From Heterotrichella gracilis (Eukaryota; Sar; Xanthophyceae; Tribonematales; Xanthonemataceae), in the NCBI GenBank assembly GCA_032358255.1, contig JAULBX010015533.1, positions 248,001 through 312,000 of the forward strand: a DNA stretch of 64,000 nucleotides, read 5' to 3'. Below, one piece after another: positions 43,873 to 55,296 of this stretch. The first letter of the stretch is position 1. Every line of letters starts with the position of its first letter. The notes below the pieces were generated by a model, which saw only the letters and a program-made list of their open reading frames with translations, ran no database searches and had not been told where the DNA came from. The translations under genes and the position numbers were made by a program.

Positions 43873-46800
43873 CTGTAGCATACACATACACGTGCGTTTA
43901 GCCACAAAACCTTGCATGGCCTCAGGTGTGATTCCTGCCACAATTACACTGTTTATTCCACCAGAGACCACTGCCGGACCTTGCATGGCCCCCAGGTGTT
44001 ACTGCCATATGTGCACTGTTTGTTCCACAAATGACCACCGAGTGCTACCGTAAAAATGTAAAGCCGACCCAGACTTCACATGGTAGAGCGATGATAAGAT
44101 CACGACTGTCTAGGCTACCAGGTTACTCTGAGAATGTGAGGAGTTGGTTGGCAGTCACCACATATGTGTCTGAGAATGAGCAGCAATGTTCGCGCTACCT
44201 GAAGGGCTGCGTCAACCACTTGGCCATGCCAAACCTTGTGAATCCTGTGAAGCCTTTGTGGCGCGTGACAAGATAACATGTTAGCGCCACATCGCCACCA
44301 AAGTCAACCCAATTGGTGGCATGCATGCATGCAAGAGGTTATTCATATGCTGCACCCCGCCCGTGCATTAAACAAAACTCCAGTGTTATTTGATTTAGGA
44401 AAGTGTGGATACATAGATGACCAGGATCGGTATGCAAAAAAGCTTCTTGCATCTTTCACGAGATATGCATGCATCCCAGCTGCCAGGCAGGCGTGCAGCT
44501 GCGGCTACAAAGGCAACTACCCGTGCGGCACAAACAAGACGAACTTAGCGAAGGATTTTCTTTACCTTGCATTATTCCTCGTGGTTGCGTAGTGGGCTTC
44601 AGTATCACCGCATCAAGCGCAAACGACGGTTTGGCAGAACCACGCCACCTCGAAGGTTGGAAATAACGAGCGGTTTGCAAGAAAATGGCCGGGGGGTGGA
44701 TAACCACACAGGCCTCTTGCCACCGAGATTACTCTCAACTCTGTGCCTATCCAATAAAACCTCTTTGATATGGCATGCAGACGCAGTGATGTGATGTTTC
44801 CATCTGCTTTTGGCGACCCACATGGCATGGTGTACGTCACTGCGATAAAGGGTGAAGTTCACGTGACATTTCACTGTCCTACCACTCTGACGAGGACCAC
44901 TACGTTCACAGGGAAGTGGCTGACACCTGTGCGGAAGTGGCGGGGCGTTGTTGCAGCTTCCCACTGGGCGTTTTCTTGCGACACCCAGCACTGAATCATA
45001 TGCAGCCCCCATTATGGTACCCTAAACCCTGCAGGGTTGTAACAAAAGGGAATCCATGCAGAGCCAGTTGCGAAGCCCAATACCCGCCTCTGTTTTGCTT
45101 GAACTGCACAAGCCAGCATGTGTGCTGCACGCAGTGGAATGGGTGCAGTCACCACTATGGAACAAGCTAGCCAGACTTGGCAAAGGAGACAGCTTGGGAC
45201 ACTGTGTACACTAAACGCCAAACCCTTCTGCATGCCATGCCTGCGGGCATTGGCTAATTAGGCCTCCAGGCCTATACTTGACCAGCCGTTCTGGCTGGTG
45301 TGGTGCCCTGGTGCGAGCCAGTGGCCCCCTAACTACGCCTCTGTGCGTTCCCTTTCTTCCTTTCTTCCTTCTGGGAACTTTGAGGCCAACATGTTTATGC
45401 CATGAGCACAGCCTCTTTCACAGTGGCTGCTTACTATATCCACGTCTATTCAAGAGTGGGACCCTTCACTTCTTGTGATGTTATTACACTACTTTGAAAA
45501 ACGGCCAGGTTCAGCCTGCCAGTGGGATGCCAGTGGGCGTCGCGCCATGGTGACACTAAACAGTGTTGTACCTCAAGCAGTTCAGCCTAGCCTATCACAC
45601 CCCAACTACCTTGTGGCACAAAAGGTTGACAAAAAGGAAACGCTCTGCTGAATAAATGCTGGCTTTCCTTGCAAAAGAAAGGTAATGGAAAACTCCCCGC
45701 CACTCGTGACAGCAGAGGTAATGCACCGAGAAATTCCATGATAGGAGGACAATAAACCATATCAACCTCATTCTATTGTACTGTATCAAACCCCTGCCCC
45801 TCAACAATCCTGGGTCTAGCAAATTTCAACGATTGCATCATCCGTTCAACAGCACTACTTGGCGCTCTGTCCTGCGTGGTCCTGATGGACAAGACTGTCC
45901 ACTCGCACCCCATGCCAATAAACGTTCACCAAAGCCTTTGCTGTTTGGTGGCTGGTCATCCTGCATCACACCCTCCTTCAGGTCTATATACAAAAACAAA
46001 TTTGACCTCTAAATATACATTTGCAGGTTGCGACCTGAGCATCCCTTTGCTGCTTTCAAATACCCTTGCGCTGAGCTAATACCCTAGCTTACCATCCGCC
46101 AAGAGCATTGCCCCGGGTACAGAACCAAACACCGTGACAAAAGCCAACGTGCCTTGCTGTAAGCCAATGGATTCAGTCTACGTTTCCATGAAAAACGCAA
46201 AGTGATGGAAAGGGAAAAACTTCACACAGGCGCAACTTCCCCTGGCAACAGTCTTCTTCCCCCCCTTGGCCACCACCCCCTCCTCACCGCTGCTTGACCT
46301 GCGCCTGGGCTTCACCTTGGCCGCCTTGGCTGTCGCCTTGGCCTCAGCACGGGCATAGTCCAGGGCGGTAAACTCGGTGGTTGCTGTGGAGAGGATGGTG
46401 CACATGTGGAAGGCCCGGACTGTGCTAGTGCTGCTGCTGCCGCGGGGCGCGCGGCGCGGCAAGGCACTGGCCGCCGGCCATTGACTCCGCGTAGGCCTGG
46501 CACTGTTGTGAGCACATGAGCTGAGGTACCTCTGTCCTGCAGGGGGCACAAGGGGCCTGGGTCAGTGGCGAGGGAACACAAGACGCTAGAGTTGGGCGCT
46601 AGGGTTGGGGTCCACCTACATATGCGCAAGAGCCCTTTTCTGTGTTAGTTCCAGGTGTCAAGGATACAGGCGTTTCAGGGTTTGCCAGTTTTGGGGCAGG
46701 TGCCCAGGGGCGAGAGTAGGGAAGAGGGGAGGTATTCTGGGGACGGTGCTGTTTGCAAGGTTGAAACGGTGCAGGGCCAGGTATGGAGTCAAAACCGTAT

Positions 46801-48180
46801 TGGAGACTAGCTTTACCAAGGCAACGCCTGTCACAAGTGGCTGGTTGTTGTCCGGAACGGTCCACACAGGGAGGACAGGCATAACGGCAGCAGCTTGCAT
46901 ACGAGTTCATCTCATAAGGGACTAAAACCCTAAACGCCTCAGTTGGGTGGCCAAACAAGCCAACAACCAAGGTTCAGAGTTAGGCTAGAGACCCACTATG
47001 CGATACAAAGCCATAGTTCAAGTTCCCGCGGGTTCGGTGCACCGCTGTCTCGGGGAAGGGCAAAACCTCAGACCCAATATGCACGTTTGCACCAACTTAC
47101 TCATTGGGAAAGGTGCTCCCGAGGTGGAACGCTGTGCACAGGGCCTCGCACAGTGCTGGGTTGCAAGAAGCGCTGGGGACGACATTGGGGACGGGGATCT
47201 GCTGGGTGCTGGGCACAAACTGGGTATTGTGCTCCTCGGAAGACAACAGCGCTGGGCCGAGCGGCATTTATCAACCAGCGAGCATGCCGTGGAGGTGTCG
47301 AACAGGGTGTGGTGCCAGTCTGCACAGATACTGACGCACCAGTGTGAACGTGGGTTTGGGCGTGTCGGGCGCTGGCAAGAAGGTTTTCAAGCTGTAGGTA
47401 CGCTGGGTGGGCACACTGGGCAGCTTTGACTAGTAACGAGTGGTAGGGATGGTGCTAGAGCAACAAGGGTATGCCCAATGAGTGCGAGCTGTAAGGGTGC
47501 GAAGGTATATGCGAACCTTGGAGCTGTGAGCAAGTTAATATGCTGTCGCGCCAGCAAAGGTATCCCGATAGTAGCTTGTAGCCTTGGTTGTTCGGCTGTC
47601 GCAAAGCGCTGTAAAGTTCTCCGACCCTTGCCTGCCCCCGCACGTGATCACCGTGGGGCGCAATTGGCATAATACCCACCAAAACAGCGGGGACGTCGAT
47701 GGTGGGGAACATGTAGTGAGAGTTTCAAGTGCAAGGGGCCTGAACACTGCCAGCACTCGATACCAGCTTTGCATCGTAACAATAGACTGATTGAGGCTGG
47801 GGTTGCCGAGAGTTGTAGCTGCACAGATGCATGTACAAATGCATGCATGCCATGCATGCATACGCTGAAAAAACACTTCCAACAGCTTACTTCTCAGGCT
47901 AGTGCATTCCAGGCAGCTTGATTCTTCTCTTTTTTCCGTTTAACTTGTTGCTGCGTTGGGAATTTGTGCACAATACTTTTCAAATACCCACACAATGTGG
48001 TGCACTATTTTGACCTTATAACTCGACCACGTTCCTCTGCTAGCGTACGCTTCCATATACCTTCCTGGGCTGTTAAGGGAGTTTGACCTCTCAAAAATCG
48101 TACCTTACAGTGCATATATATGCGCGGCTGATATGCAGTAAGTACACAGTTTACTTTTCAAACCACACCAGCGACCCTTG
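43873..48180. other. 4.3 kb without a confident gene
   Basis: The 5' end of the hydrolase should lie at the left and the promoter of the helicase at the right. Also on the left is a roughly 70-bp tandem pair (about 43911-43970 and 43981-44036). A 50-base block at 45320-45370 (CCTCTGTGCGTTCCCTTTCT) resembles 29149-29199 (GCCTTTGTGCGTCCCCTTTC). Coding-like minus-strand segments at 46.2-47.7 kb are listed separately. Nothing else was recognised. Confidence 0.35.
46658..47712 (-). CDS. possible unidentified gene, exon fragments only
   Basis: Several minus-strand segments read like protein: 47712 onward (MFPTIDVPAVLVGIMPIAPH; LYSALRQPNNQGYKLL), about 47395-47300 (TFTLVRQYLCRLAPHPVRHL), 47268 onward (MPLGPALLSSEEHNTQFVPS, ending near an ATGAGTAAGTT donor at about 47095), and 46880-46658 (PLVTGVALVKLVSNTVLTPY; then a stop). 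I could not join them in consistent phase and I recognise no family. A Lys/Ala/Ser-rich frame at 46370-46250 (AEAKATAKAAKVKPRRR) may belong too. They might be unrelated chance frames. Confidence 0.25.
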
Positions 48181-51100
48181 ATGTCCCACTTTCAAGCGCC
48201 CCCTTGCACGACCCTCCACCCCGCCGGTGGTGCCAGCTCGCTGGGGACGAACCGCTGCCCTCCCTTGCCCCTGGGCCCTCACCGGTGGGGTCTGGATGGG
48301 CTCAGACCATGGGCGAGGGGGGACAGGGTGGGAGGTCCAGACAGGCACCCCCTCCATATCTATGCGCAGAGGGGGGGCACAGCCTCAAGGAGCAGCCACA
48401 GGACTGCAGGGGGACCCACAAAGGGAGGAAGCACTAGAAAACAAACCGGGGGAGGGAAATCAGAAGGCGCATGGGGCCAGCAAGGCGCCTGGGATGGGCG
48501 TCCCCCGCAGGGCAAGGGGAGGATTCCCGAGGGGGCATACAAGGGGGGAAAGGGAGGCAAGCCCAGCAGCGGCAGAAACCCTATCGGAGGGTCTGGCCAG
48601 GGCAAGGGGGGAGGGTTATCCGAGCGGTACGCGGGGAAGCACGTGGCCACCCGCAAGCTTGCCCTGCGCATGCTGCAGCTGAGCATAGAGAAGGGGACGG
48701 GCGGCGACCAGGGGAGGAAGGGGCGGGAGCCTTACGTGCACCAGCTCCTGCGCATGCTCAAGGTGGGTAGCTTACTCAAAGGAGGGGAAATGGGTGCACT
48801 GCTACCTCACCGCCTGTGCCATAGTCCTATTCTATTCCCCCTGCGCATTGATACCTCACCGCCAGGGCCCTCCCGTGCTCTAGCAATGAGGGATCATTAC
48901 CCCCTGTCGGTGGATGCACGCCTCCAGAGGCATCAATGAATTGTATTCCCCGCCTGTGTAATGGACCCTGTCCCCGCCCCTATTTGTGCTCCCATGTTGC
49001 CTCCCCCCTGGTGGGGTCCCTGCCATAGCAATACCCATGTGCATGCCGGTGTTGGGCGCCATGTGTATGCAATGGCGCCCATGTGCATTTGATAGGTTAC
49101 TGTGCAACTGACGCTCGTGTGCATGTAGTGGCATAGACAGATGCAATTTTGCATTGCCTGGCACTGATCACCAAGTGTATCCGCCTCTTTCCATGTGCAG
49201 GAGGATGCAATGGGGCATGGGGGTGGATCAAATGGGGAGGCACCCGCCAGACGCATGGGAAGGGGAAGGGGAGCAGGCAAGGCCATGCTATACGATGCAC
49301 TGGAGGTGAGATGAGGATAATTTTCCATTGAGCAGGGGTATGCTGGTTGCGGTGCATTTCACCTTGCAAATGCAGTTCATTTGCTATCATTTTTGCAAAT
49401 ACTGTGAATGCCACCACCTCACTGAGATTTCTCTATCCATTTTCGAAACCGCACTCTCTCCACTCCCCCATCGTCCAACACAACCACCACATTTACCGGC
49501 CCACCTGACGCGGTGGCTTAAAACCGCAAATCCTTATGCGGAAACCCTTAACTCTGACCCCTTACCTCACCCCAGGTCCACCGCAGCGCCTTCTCCTCTG
49601 CTGGCACATCCCATGCGGAGAATGAAACCCTAAATCCTAATGCGGAACCCTAAAGTTTGACCCCGTACCCCCACCCCAGGTCCACCGCAGCGCCTTCTCC
49701 TTTGCCCTTGAGGCAGAGCTCATGGAGGAGTGGGCACAGAGCGAGGAGAGGCTCAAGTGGTGAGCTGGTTAGGGTTTAGGGTTTGGGGTTGTCTGCACAG
49801 AGCGAGGGACAATCTGAAATTGGCATCAGAATCTGCTGCCAAAAGTGACATAACATGGTGGCGTCATAAAATGTCAACACATTGTTTTTGTATTGCTACG
49901 TGCTCTGGCAGAAGGGTGTGGGAAAAACCTGCCAACAGCGTACATACCCTTTTTCTTGTGGAGCTTGTGGCACCTACTGACAGGGTGTACATTATGTGAT
50001 GCATGCCCTTGTTGTCCACATGTTTCATGTGCCATGACTCTGCCTCGTATTACTCCCTCTGCTTCCTTGTCCCTCCCCTTGGTACCCACACATGAATTTT
50101 CCCATTGCCCCCTTGCCCCTTTCATGTGCACCGACCCAACCTGTGCATCCCCCACCCCAGGCCCCCCAACCGCCTGCAAGCTGAGGGATATGCCATCCTG
50201 GGACTGGCGGCATCCCCAGATGGCCAGCTGTACCGGGAGGCTCTCATGCGCTTCTCACTGCCATCCTTCTCCCCCCTGCCAGATCACGGCTTCAGTCAGG
50301 GGGATATCGTACTGATAAGCAAAGGGGATCCAGGTGCGCTGGAAGACTGTGGGGAAAACAGTGCTATCCCCACCTTAACGTTCTTAATTATACCAAATTA
50401 CTTCGATACCACCCCCAAGTTTTCATAAAGTCTCCATGCATTTTCACAGTCCCACAGTTTGTTCCCGCATGCCCAATGCCAAGCCCTCCTCTAGTCGTTG
50501 ATTTCACCCCCTTGTCCCCTCCACCCCCTTCCCCTCCCAGTTGATGACACCATTGAAGGTGTTGTGGTTGACATCGCCTCCATTTGTCCCTGTTCCAATC
50601 ACCTCTGGCCTATGCCATAAACCCCCCAACCCTTCATTAATTTCACCCCTTGCCCCCCACCTCCCCAGGGGATGACGCCATTGAGGGTGTTGTGGTTGAC
50701 ACCGCCTCCAAATGGCTGAGGGTGGCTGTGCCTGGGGATGTGGCTGGCTTTCTGAGGGATGGGGGCTGGAGGCTGGACCAGTACGCAAACACAGTCACTT
50801 ACGAGCGGTAAGGGTTGGCGCTATGGTATCAGGCTAGGGTTTTGCACAGGGTCTGAGAGGGGCCGCCTGCAAGCAGGAAGGGTGGGGCGGTAGGGTTGGA
50901 GGCTAGGGTTCGAGGGGGGTTGGAGGCTGGAAAGTATGCAAACACGGTCACATACGAGCGGTACGGGTGTTGCATTGCGATTGCAAGTTGACATGGGCTT
51001 CACCGAGTGCTCATTGTGAACCCTCCTGGTTAAAAATGCAATCGAGTCACAATCCCCTTCGATGCCCTAGGTCTATGCAGGCACTATAATTTTTAAACTA

Positions 51101-54100
51101 CAGGCTTGGGCTCCCATTTACTGCTGTAAAATGCACATCTGATTTTACTAACATATTTACCCGGTCCCCCAGATCCATGCAGGCCCTTTCGGTTTTTGGC
51201 TCCCCACCCGCCTCCACGGATGGTGGCCAGGCCGCGCTTCGGCGGGTGATGGTGGGGGTGGCGGGGGGAGGGGCTGTGGGCCTGGCTGCTGCTGCGGGTG
51301 TGGCTCCCCCTTGGATGTGTGGCCAAGGGGGGAAGGAGATGAAGGGAAAGGCAAGGAGTGCAGTGGCGGCGCTGGAAGGTGGGTAGTAATGCGAGCAACT
51401 ATTGAGACAAGGCACAGCCATGCGGATCATTTGGTTGACAATAGTGCACGTTTTAATTGACATATGGACATTAGACTGGCATTTCCATCAATTGGGCATT
51501 TTCTTCCGTTGAAAATGTTGGGGAACCATAACCCCTTGATGTAGCTGCTGATGAACTCAAAGGAATGTGACGAGCTTTGTAAGAAACCCAGCTTTTTCGT
51601 TTGCACATCCCCGCAGGAAAGCTGAACCCCAGCCAGGTGTCTGCCATCCACGCCGCCCTCCAGCGCACCCTCACCCTCTGGCAGGGGCCACCAGGCACAG
51701 GCAAAACAAGCACACTGCTGGCGCTTCTCCAGGTGCGGGTTTCGTTAAAACCCTAAATAAAGGGTACCCTAAATAGAGGTACCAAAAATTGAGGTATCCA
51801 AACGAAGGGAGGTATCCGAAAGAAGGGAGGTATCCGAAAGAACAGGGGTGTTTTCATAAAAATATTGGATGTAAATAAAAACAAAATAAGAAATTCCAAC
51901 GATGTTTGCAAATAATTGTTGCCCTCCTGCAGGTGGTGTCCGAGGTTGGTGTGACGGGGAAGGCGCCTGTGTTGGCCACAGCCGCCAGCAATGTGGCGGT
52001 GGACGGGCTGGTGGCGGGGCTGGTGGCCAGGGGGGTGCGGGTGGTGCGGGTGGGGCAGCCGTCAAAGGTGAGCACACGGCACAGGGGGGAAACCCATAAA
52101 TTGGAACAAAATCAATGTTGAAGGGTGCCCCTTGTGCACGGGCGGATTGATGCTGTTCACACAAAGTTGGCCAGTTACCTGGAGTAAGTTATTAGGGGCC
52201 CTCTCAATTTTGCCACATTTCGCAGGTATTGGCGGGGGTGCGCGAGGTCACCCTGGAGGCCCTCATAGAGCAGCGCCCAGCTGGCAAGGTGGCTAAGATG
52301 ATGCGGGAGCGGATGGGGAGGGCCAGGGGGGCGGTGGGGCGGGAGGAGTGGGACCGGATACAGCAGCTGGAGGAGCAGGCAGCAGGTGGGATCTGGGGGG
52401 GGTGGGAGTTTGTACCAGATAGGTGGCTAGGGTTTCTCAAGGAGATGGTCCTCTGCAAGTACGGTAGCTAGAACAGTAGGCCAGCAGGTGGTTATGGCGG
52501 GAGGTAAGGGATTTGAGGGCATCGCGCATCACTATCAGCAATGTCAGCAGTAGCAGCGGCGTGGAGGCCGGCAGCTGCAGCATCAATCAATAACCGGCAA
52601 GCATCCTGTTGGCATTCGGCATTAGGACTGCCAGTTTTCAGGACATCATCGCACATGCGCCCCAGGTCGCAACATGCCCTCCGGCACCACTGCCCAACCC
52701 GCTTTCTCCCCCGTGCAGATGAGGTGCTTGGCCGCGCTCAGGTGGTTGCGTGCACCTGCATAGGAGGGGGGGACCCACGGCTGGAGGGGAGAAGATTCCC
52801 CCTGGCAGTGCTGGATGAGGCCACACAGGTGGGGGAACCCTTATCTGGGGTTCGCGCTCACAACTCTTACGAGGGTTCATGCCACAATCTGTGGGGGGAA
52901 ACACTTGCAAGAATTTTATGCAAAAAAGGGCTTTATATACCTTTACATGGGGTGTTGCCCCCAATTTCCTAGGAGGGATCATCCTTGTGTGGGGGATTTA
53001 TAGCGATGGGCGCACAACCCTCACAGCCCTCACGCGTGTTTATTAGCCCTGCTTCAGGGTAGGCACCGGTGGCTTGTTTGGTGGAGCGTGGCTAGCTTCC
53101 TTGTTGCGCACATGCATGCGTGGTCTGGCGTCGCAGCATCCTACTTTCCAATGTGTATGCAGCCCTTGGATTGCGAGAACTTTGCAAGGGTGTGTGAAAA
53201 CCCTGTCCAGGATTTTGCTGCTGTAGATAAGGGTAATTCTGTCGCTCCGCAGGCCACTGAGCCCTCCAGCCTGGTGGCCCTCCTGCAGCAAGTGGAGTCC
53301 ATCATCATGGTTGGGGATCCCAAACAGCTCCCGCCAACCGTAAAATCCCTGGAGGCCATGGGCTCGGGGCTGGGGATCAGCATGTTTGAGCGGCTGCAAA
53401 TGCTGGGAATCGAGCCCTACTTGCTGAATGTACAGTATAGGATGCACCCAAAAATCGCAGAGTTTTCATCGCTCCAGTTTTACAACGGCAACGTGAAGTC
53501 GCACCCCAAACCCAGCGAGAGGCTGGCGCCTAAAGGTGTGTATCAGCCTCAATCTCACACCGCGCTGTGATCCTGCAATATCACCATCCATGCATTTTCA
53601 CAATCTACCGTACTACACCTACCTAATTTTGCCACTACCTTTTCCAACTCCTGCTACAGTTGATGGGGTGTTGGATGATATTATTAGCGTAGCATAAGTT
53701 GCGCCCTTTGCTATTGTCAACGGTGTTTCTTGGGCCATCCATCAGGGTAGATAAAGGTGGCTCCTGTGCCATGCCGCTAGCTTTCCTCTGGCCAATCCCT
53801 AAACCCCAATTGATGGAGTATCGATGTGCTTCGCGCCGCGGTGGCTCCTGTGCCATGGCTGCTAGGGTTCCCCTGGCCCACATCCTTAACCCTAAATTGT
53901 TAGGGTGCTGACGCTGCCTCCTGTGCCATGCTGCTAGGGTTCCCCTGGCCCAACCGCTCTAAGCCCGTGGCCTTCACCAACTGCCAGGGCAAGGAGGAGA
54001 GGTCACAGTCAGGCTTTGAGGGCTCCACAGCCTCGTTCTTCAACACAAAGTATGGTATATATGTGGTATATAATCTGGAGTATACCGTATATTCCATCGT

Positions 54101-55296
54101 TTCCTTATCTGGGCTTGCTGTCACCTGCCTGCGCTTGTCTTGATCAGGGTTTCACCTGCTGCACTCCACTAGCTAGCAAACACATCAATCCAGTGGCGAG
54201 GATCCGTTCCTGCCCACAGCGTCTACCTGGCTTTACCATCACATAATACATGCCAGATCTCTGACGTCGATGGTGAAACGCTTCTGTGTGTATTTTCTGC
54301 ATCCCAATATGCTCATTATCTCTGTCCCAGGGAGGCCCAGGTGGTGGTAGCTGCAGCCCTGGACATACTGGCAGCCAATCCCGACCTCTCCCCCAGCGAT
54401 TTGGGTATCATCACCCCCTACAGCGCCCAGGTGAGGGTAGCGCGGACTATATACAACCTCGCTTGTTCAAATTGAACCCAGAAAAGAACACACTGTAGCC
54501 AAAATTCAGCAGCAGTTGGTCCAACTGGAATGTCTATTAGAGCTAACGCATTCAGCCATACAGCTTGGAGAGGAGGGATGTAGTGTATGAAAATATTACT
54601 CTAAATTGCTGAAGTGGTATCCATTTGCACATAAAAGGGGCAACATGGGGCTAAGCGTGATTGCCCTCTTTTCAGGTGCGGGCCATCCGCGAGGAGCTGC
54701 GGACCAGGGCCAAGGGGGGTAAGGTGGTTGAGGAGCTGGAGGTGAAGACTGTGGATGGGTTCCAGGGGAGAGAAAAGGAGGTCATCCTGTTCAGGTGGGG
54801 GTGGGGTAGGATTGAATTACTATTGGGATTTTCAGGGATAGGTCAACGAGCTCTTTCAAAATTGCTGATGCAAATTGCTGGTGCGCATATTCGTTTGACT
54901 CGGCACCCTCTTTGATGTTTGGTGGACAATAATTGTCAATTTATGTTCTCGATGTGCATGTGATTGTGCCACACTCCAGTATCAAAGTGTAGGGAGGGTG
55001 ATTTTCATTGGTACTCCATTTGGTTTTGCCACACAACTCCTTGAACAACCCCCTCTTCCTCTGCTGCCTGCAGCGCTGTGCGATCCAACGAGACGGGGTC
55101 TGTAGGGTTTCTGAGCGATGCGCGGCGCCTGAACGTTGCCCTCACCAGGGCCAAGCGCGGTCTGGTGGTTGTGGGCAACAGGGCGACGCTGCAAGGGGAG
55201 CGCACATGGGGGGCGTGGCTCAAGTGGGTGGAGCGGCAGGGGATGGTGGTTGTGGAGGGGGGCGCTGTGGGAGGGGTGCCAGAGAAGGATTCGTAG
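48181..55296 (+). CDS. IGHMBP2/SMUBP2-like SF1B (UPF1-type) helicase
   Basis: Complete predicted 880-residue protein from 15 exons with all phases agreeing: 48181-48762, 49201-49305, 49680-49759, 50161-50333, 50669-50807, 51173-51378, 51617-51732, 51933-52067, 52226-52385, 52719-52828, 53253-53535, 53938-54049, 54331-54430, 54676-54794 and 55074-55296. It is an ATP-driven nucleic-acid helicase of the UPF1/IGHMBP2 group. Landmarks are a Gly/Arg/Ser-rich leader (1-170), a beta-barrel region (GFSQGDIVLISKGD), Q motif (LNPSQVSAI), motif I GPPGTGKTST (about 452), II DEATQ (about 598), III GDPKQLPPT (about 622), YRMHP, the SF1 GFPWP insert (about 696), V TVDGFQGREKEVI, and VI NVALTRAKRG (about 829). 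No R3H or AN1 finger is visible at the ends, unlike human IGHMBP2. The leader could be organellar targeting. Echoes of exons 3, 5 and 12 lie in its introns. Confidence 0.92.
49535..49710 (+). repeat. duplicated acceptor and start of helicase exon 3
   Basis: The block CACCCCAGGTCCACCGCAGC + GCCTTCTCCT occurs at about 49571-49600 and again at the true exon start (about 49674-49703). TGCGGAAACCCTTAACTCTG and TGCGGAACCCTAAAGTTTG precede the copies, giving a period of about 103-105 bases. Confidence 0.85.
50505..50715 (+). repeat. duplicated acceptor and start of helicase exon 5
   Basis: TGATGACACCATTGAAGGTG + TTGTGGTTGACATCGCCTCC at about 50541-50580 repeats the real exon (GATGACGCCATTGAGGGTGT + TGTGGTTGACACCGCCTCC at 50671 onward). 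The pyrimidine-rich intron tail before it is repeated as well. The copies lie about 130 bases apart. Confidence 0.85.
50750..50980 (+). repeat. duplicated end and donor of helicase exon 5
   Basis: The exon end (GGAGGCTGGACCAGTACGCA + AACACAGTCACTTACGAGCG, then GTAAGG) is repeated about 150 bases downstream in the intron (GGAGGCTGGAAAGTATGCAA + ACACGGTCACATACGAGCG, then GTACGG). Several GGCTAGGGTT motifs lie between. The second donor looks usable. Confidence 0.85.
51770..51848 (+). repeat. 18-19 bp minisatellite in a helicase intron
   Basis: Four consecutive units of the form GAGGTATCC(A/G)AA(A/C)GAAGG lie between about 51774 and 51846, directly after two telomere-like CCCTAAATA motifs. The first unit is divergent (GAGGTACCAAAAATT). 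Confidence 0.8.
53750..53968 (+). repeat. three copies of helicase exon 12 acceptor and start
   Basis: GGCTCCTGTGCCATGCCGCT + AGCTTTCCTCTGGCC (about 53758), GGCTCCTGTGCCATGGCTGC + TAGGGTTCCCCTGGCCCA (about 53842), and the real junction CCTCCTGTGCCATGCTGCTA + GGGTTCCCCTGGCCCA (from about 53917). CCTAAACCCC and CCTTAACCCTAAATTG lie between them. The middle copy retains an intact TAG acceptor. Confidence 0.85.

Noticed and set aside
48181-48720. idea that the Gly/Arg-rich N-terminus of the helicase is a separate gene
   Set aside because: The frame is open and in phase through exon 2 and onward, and no stop or promoter-like break separates it.
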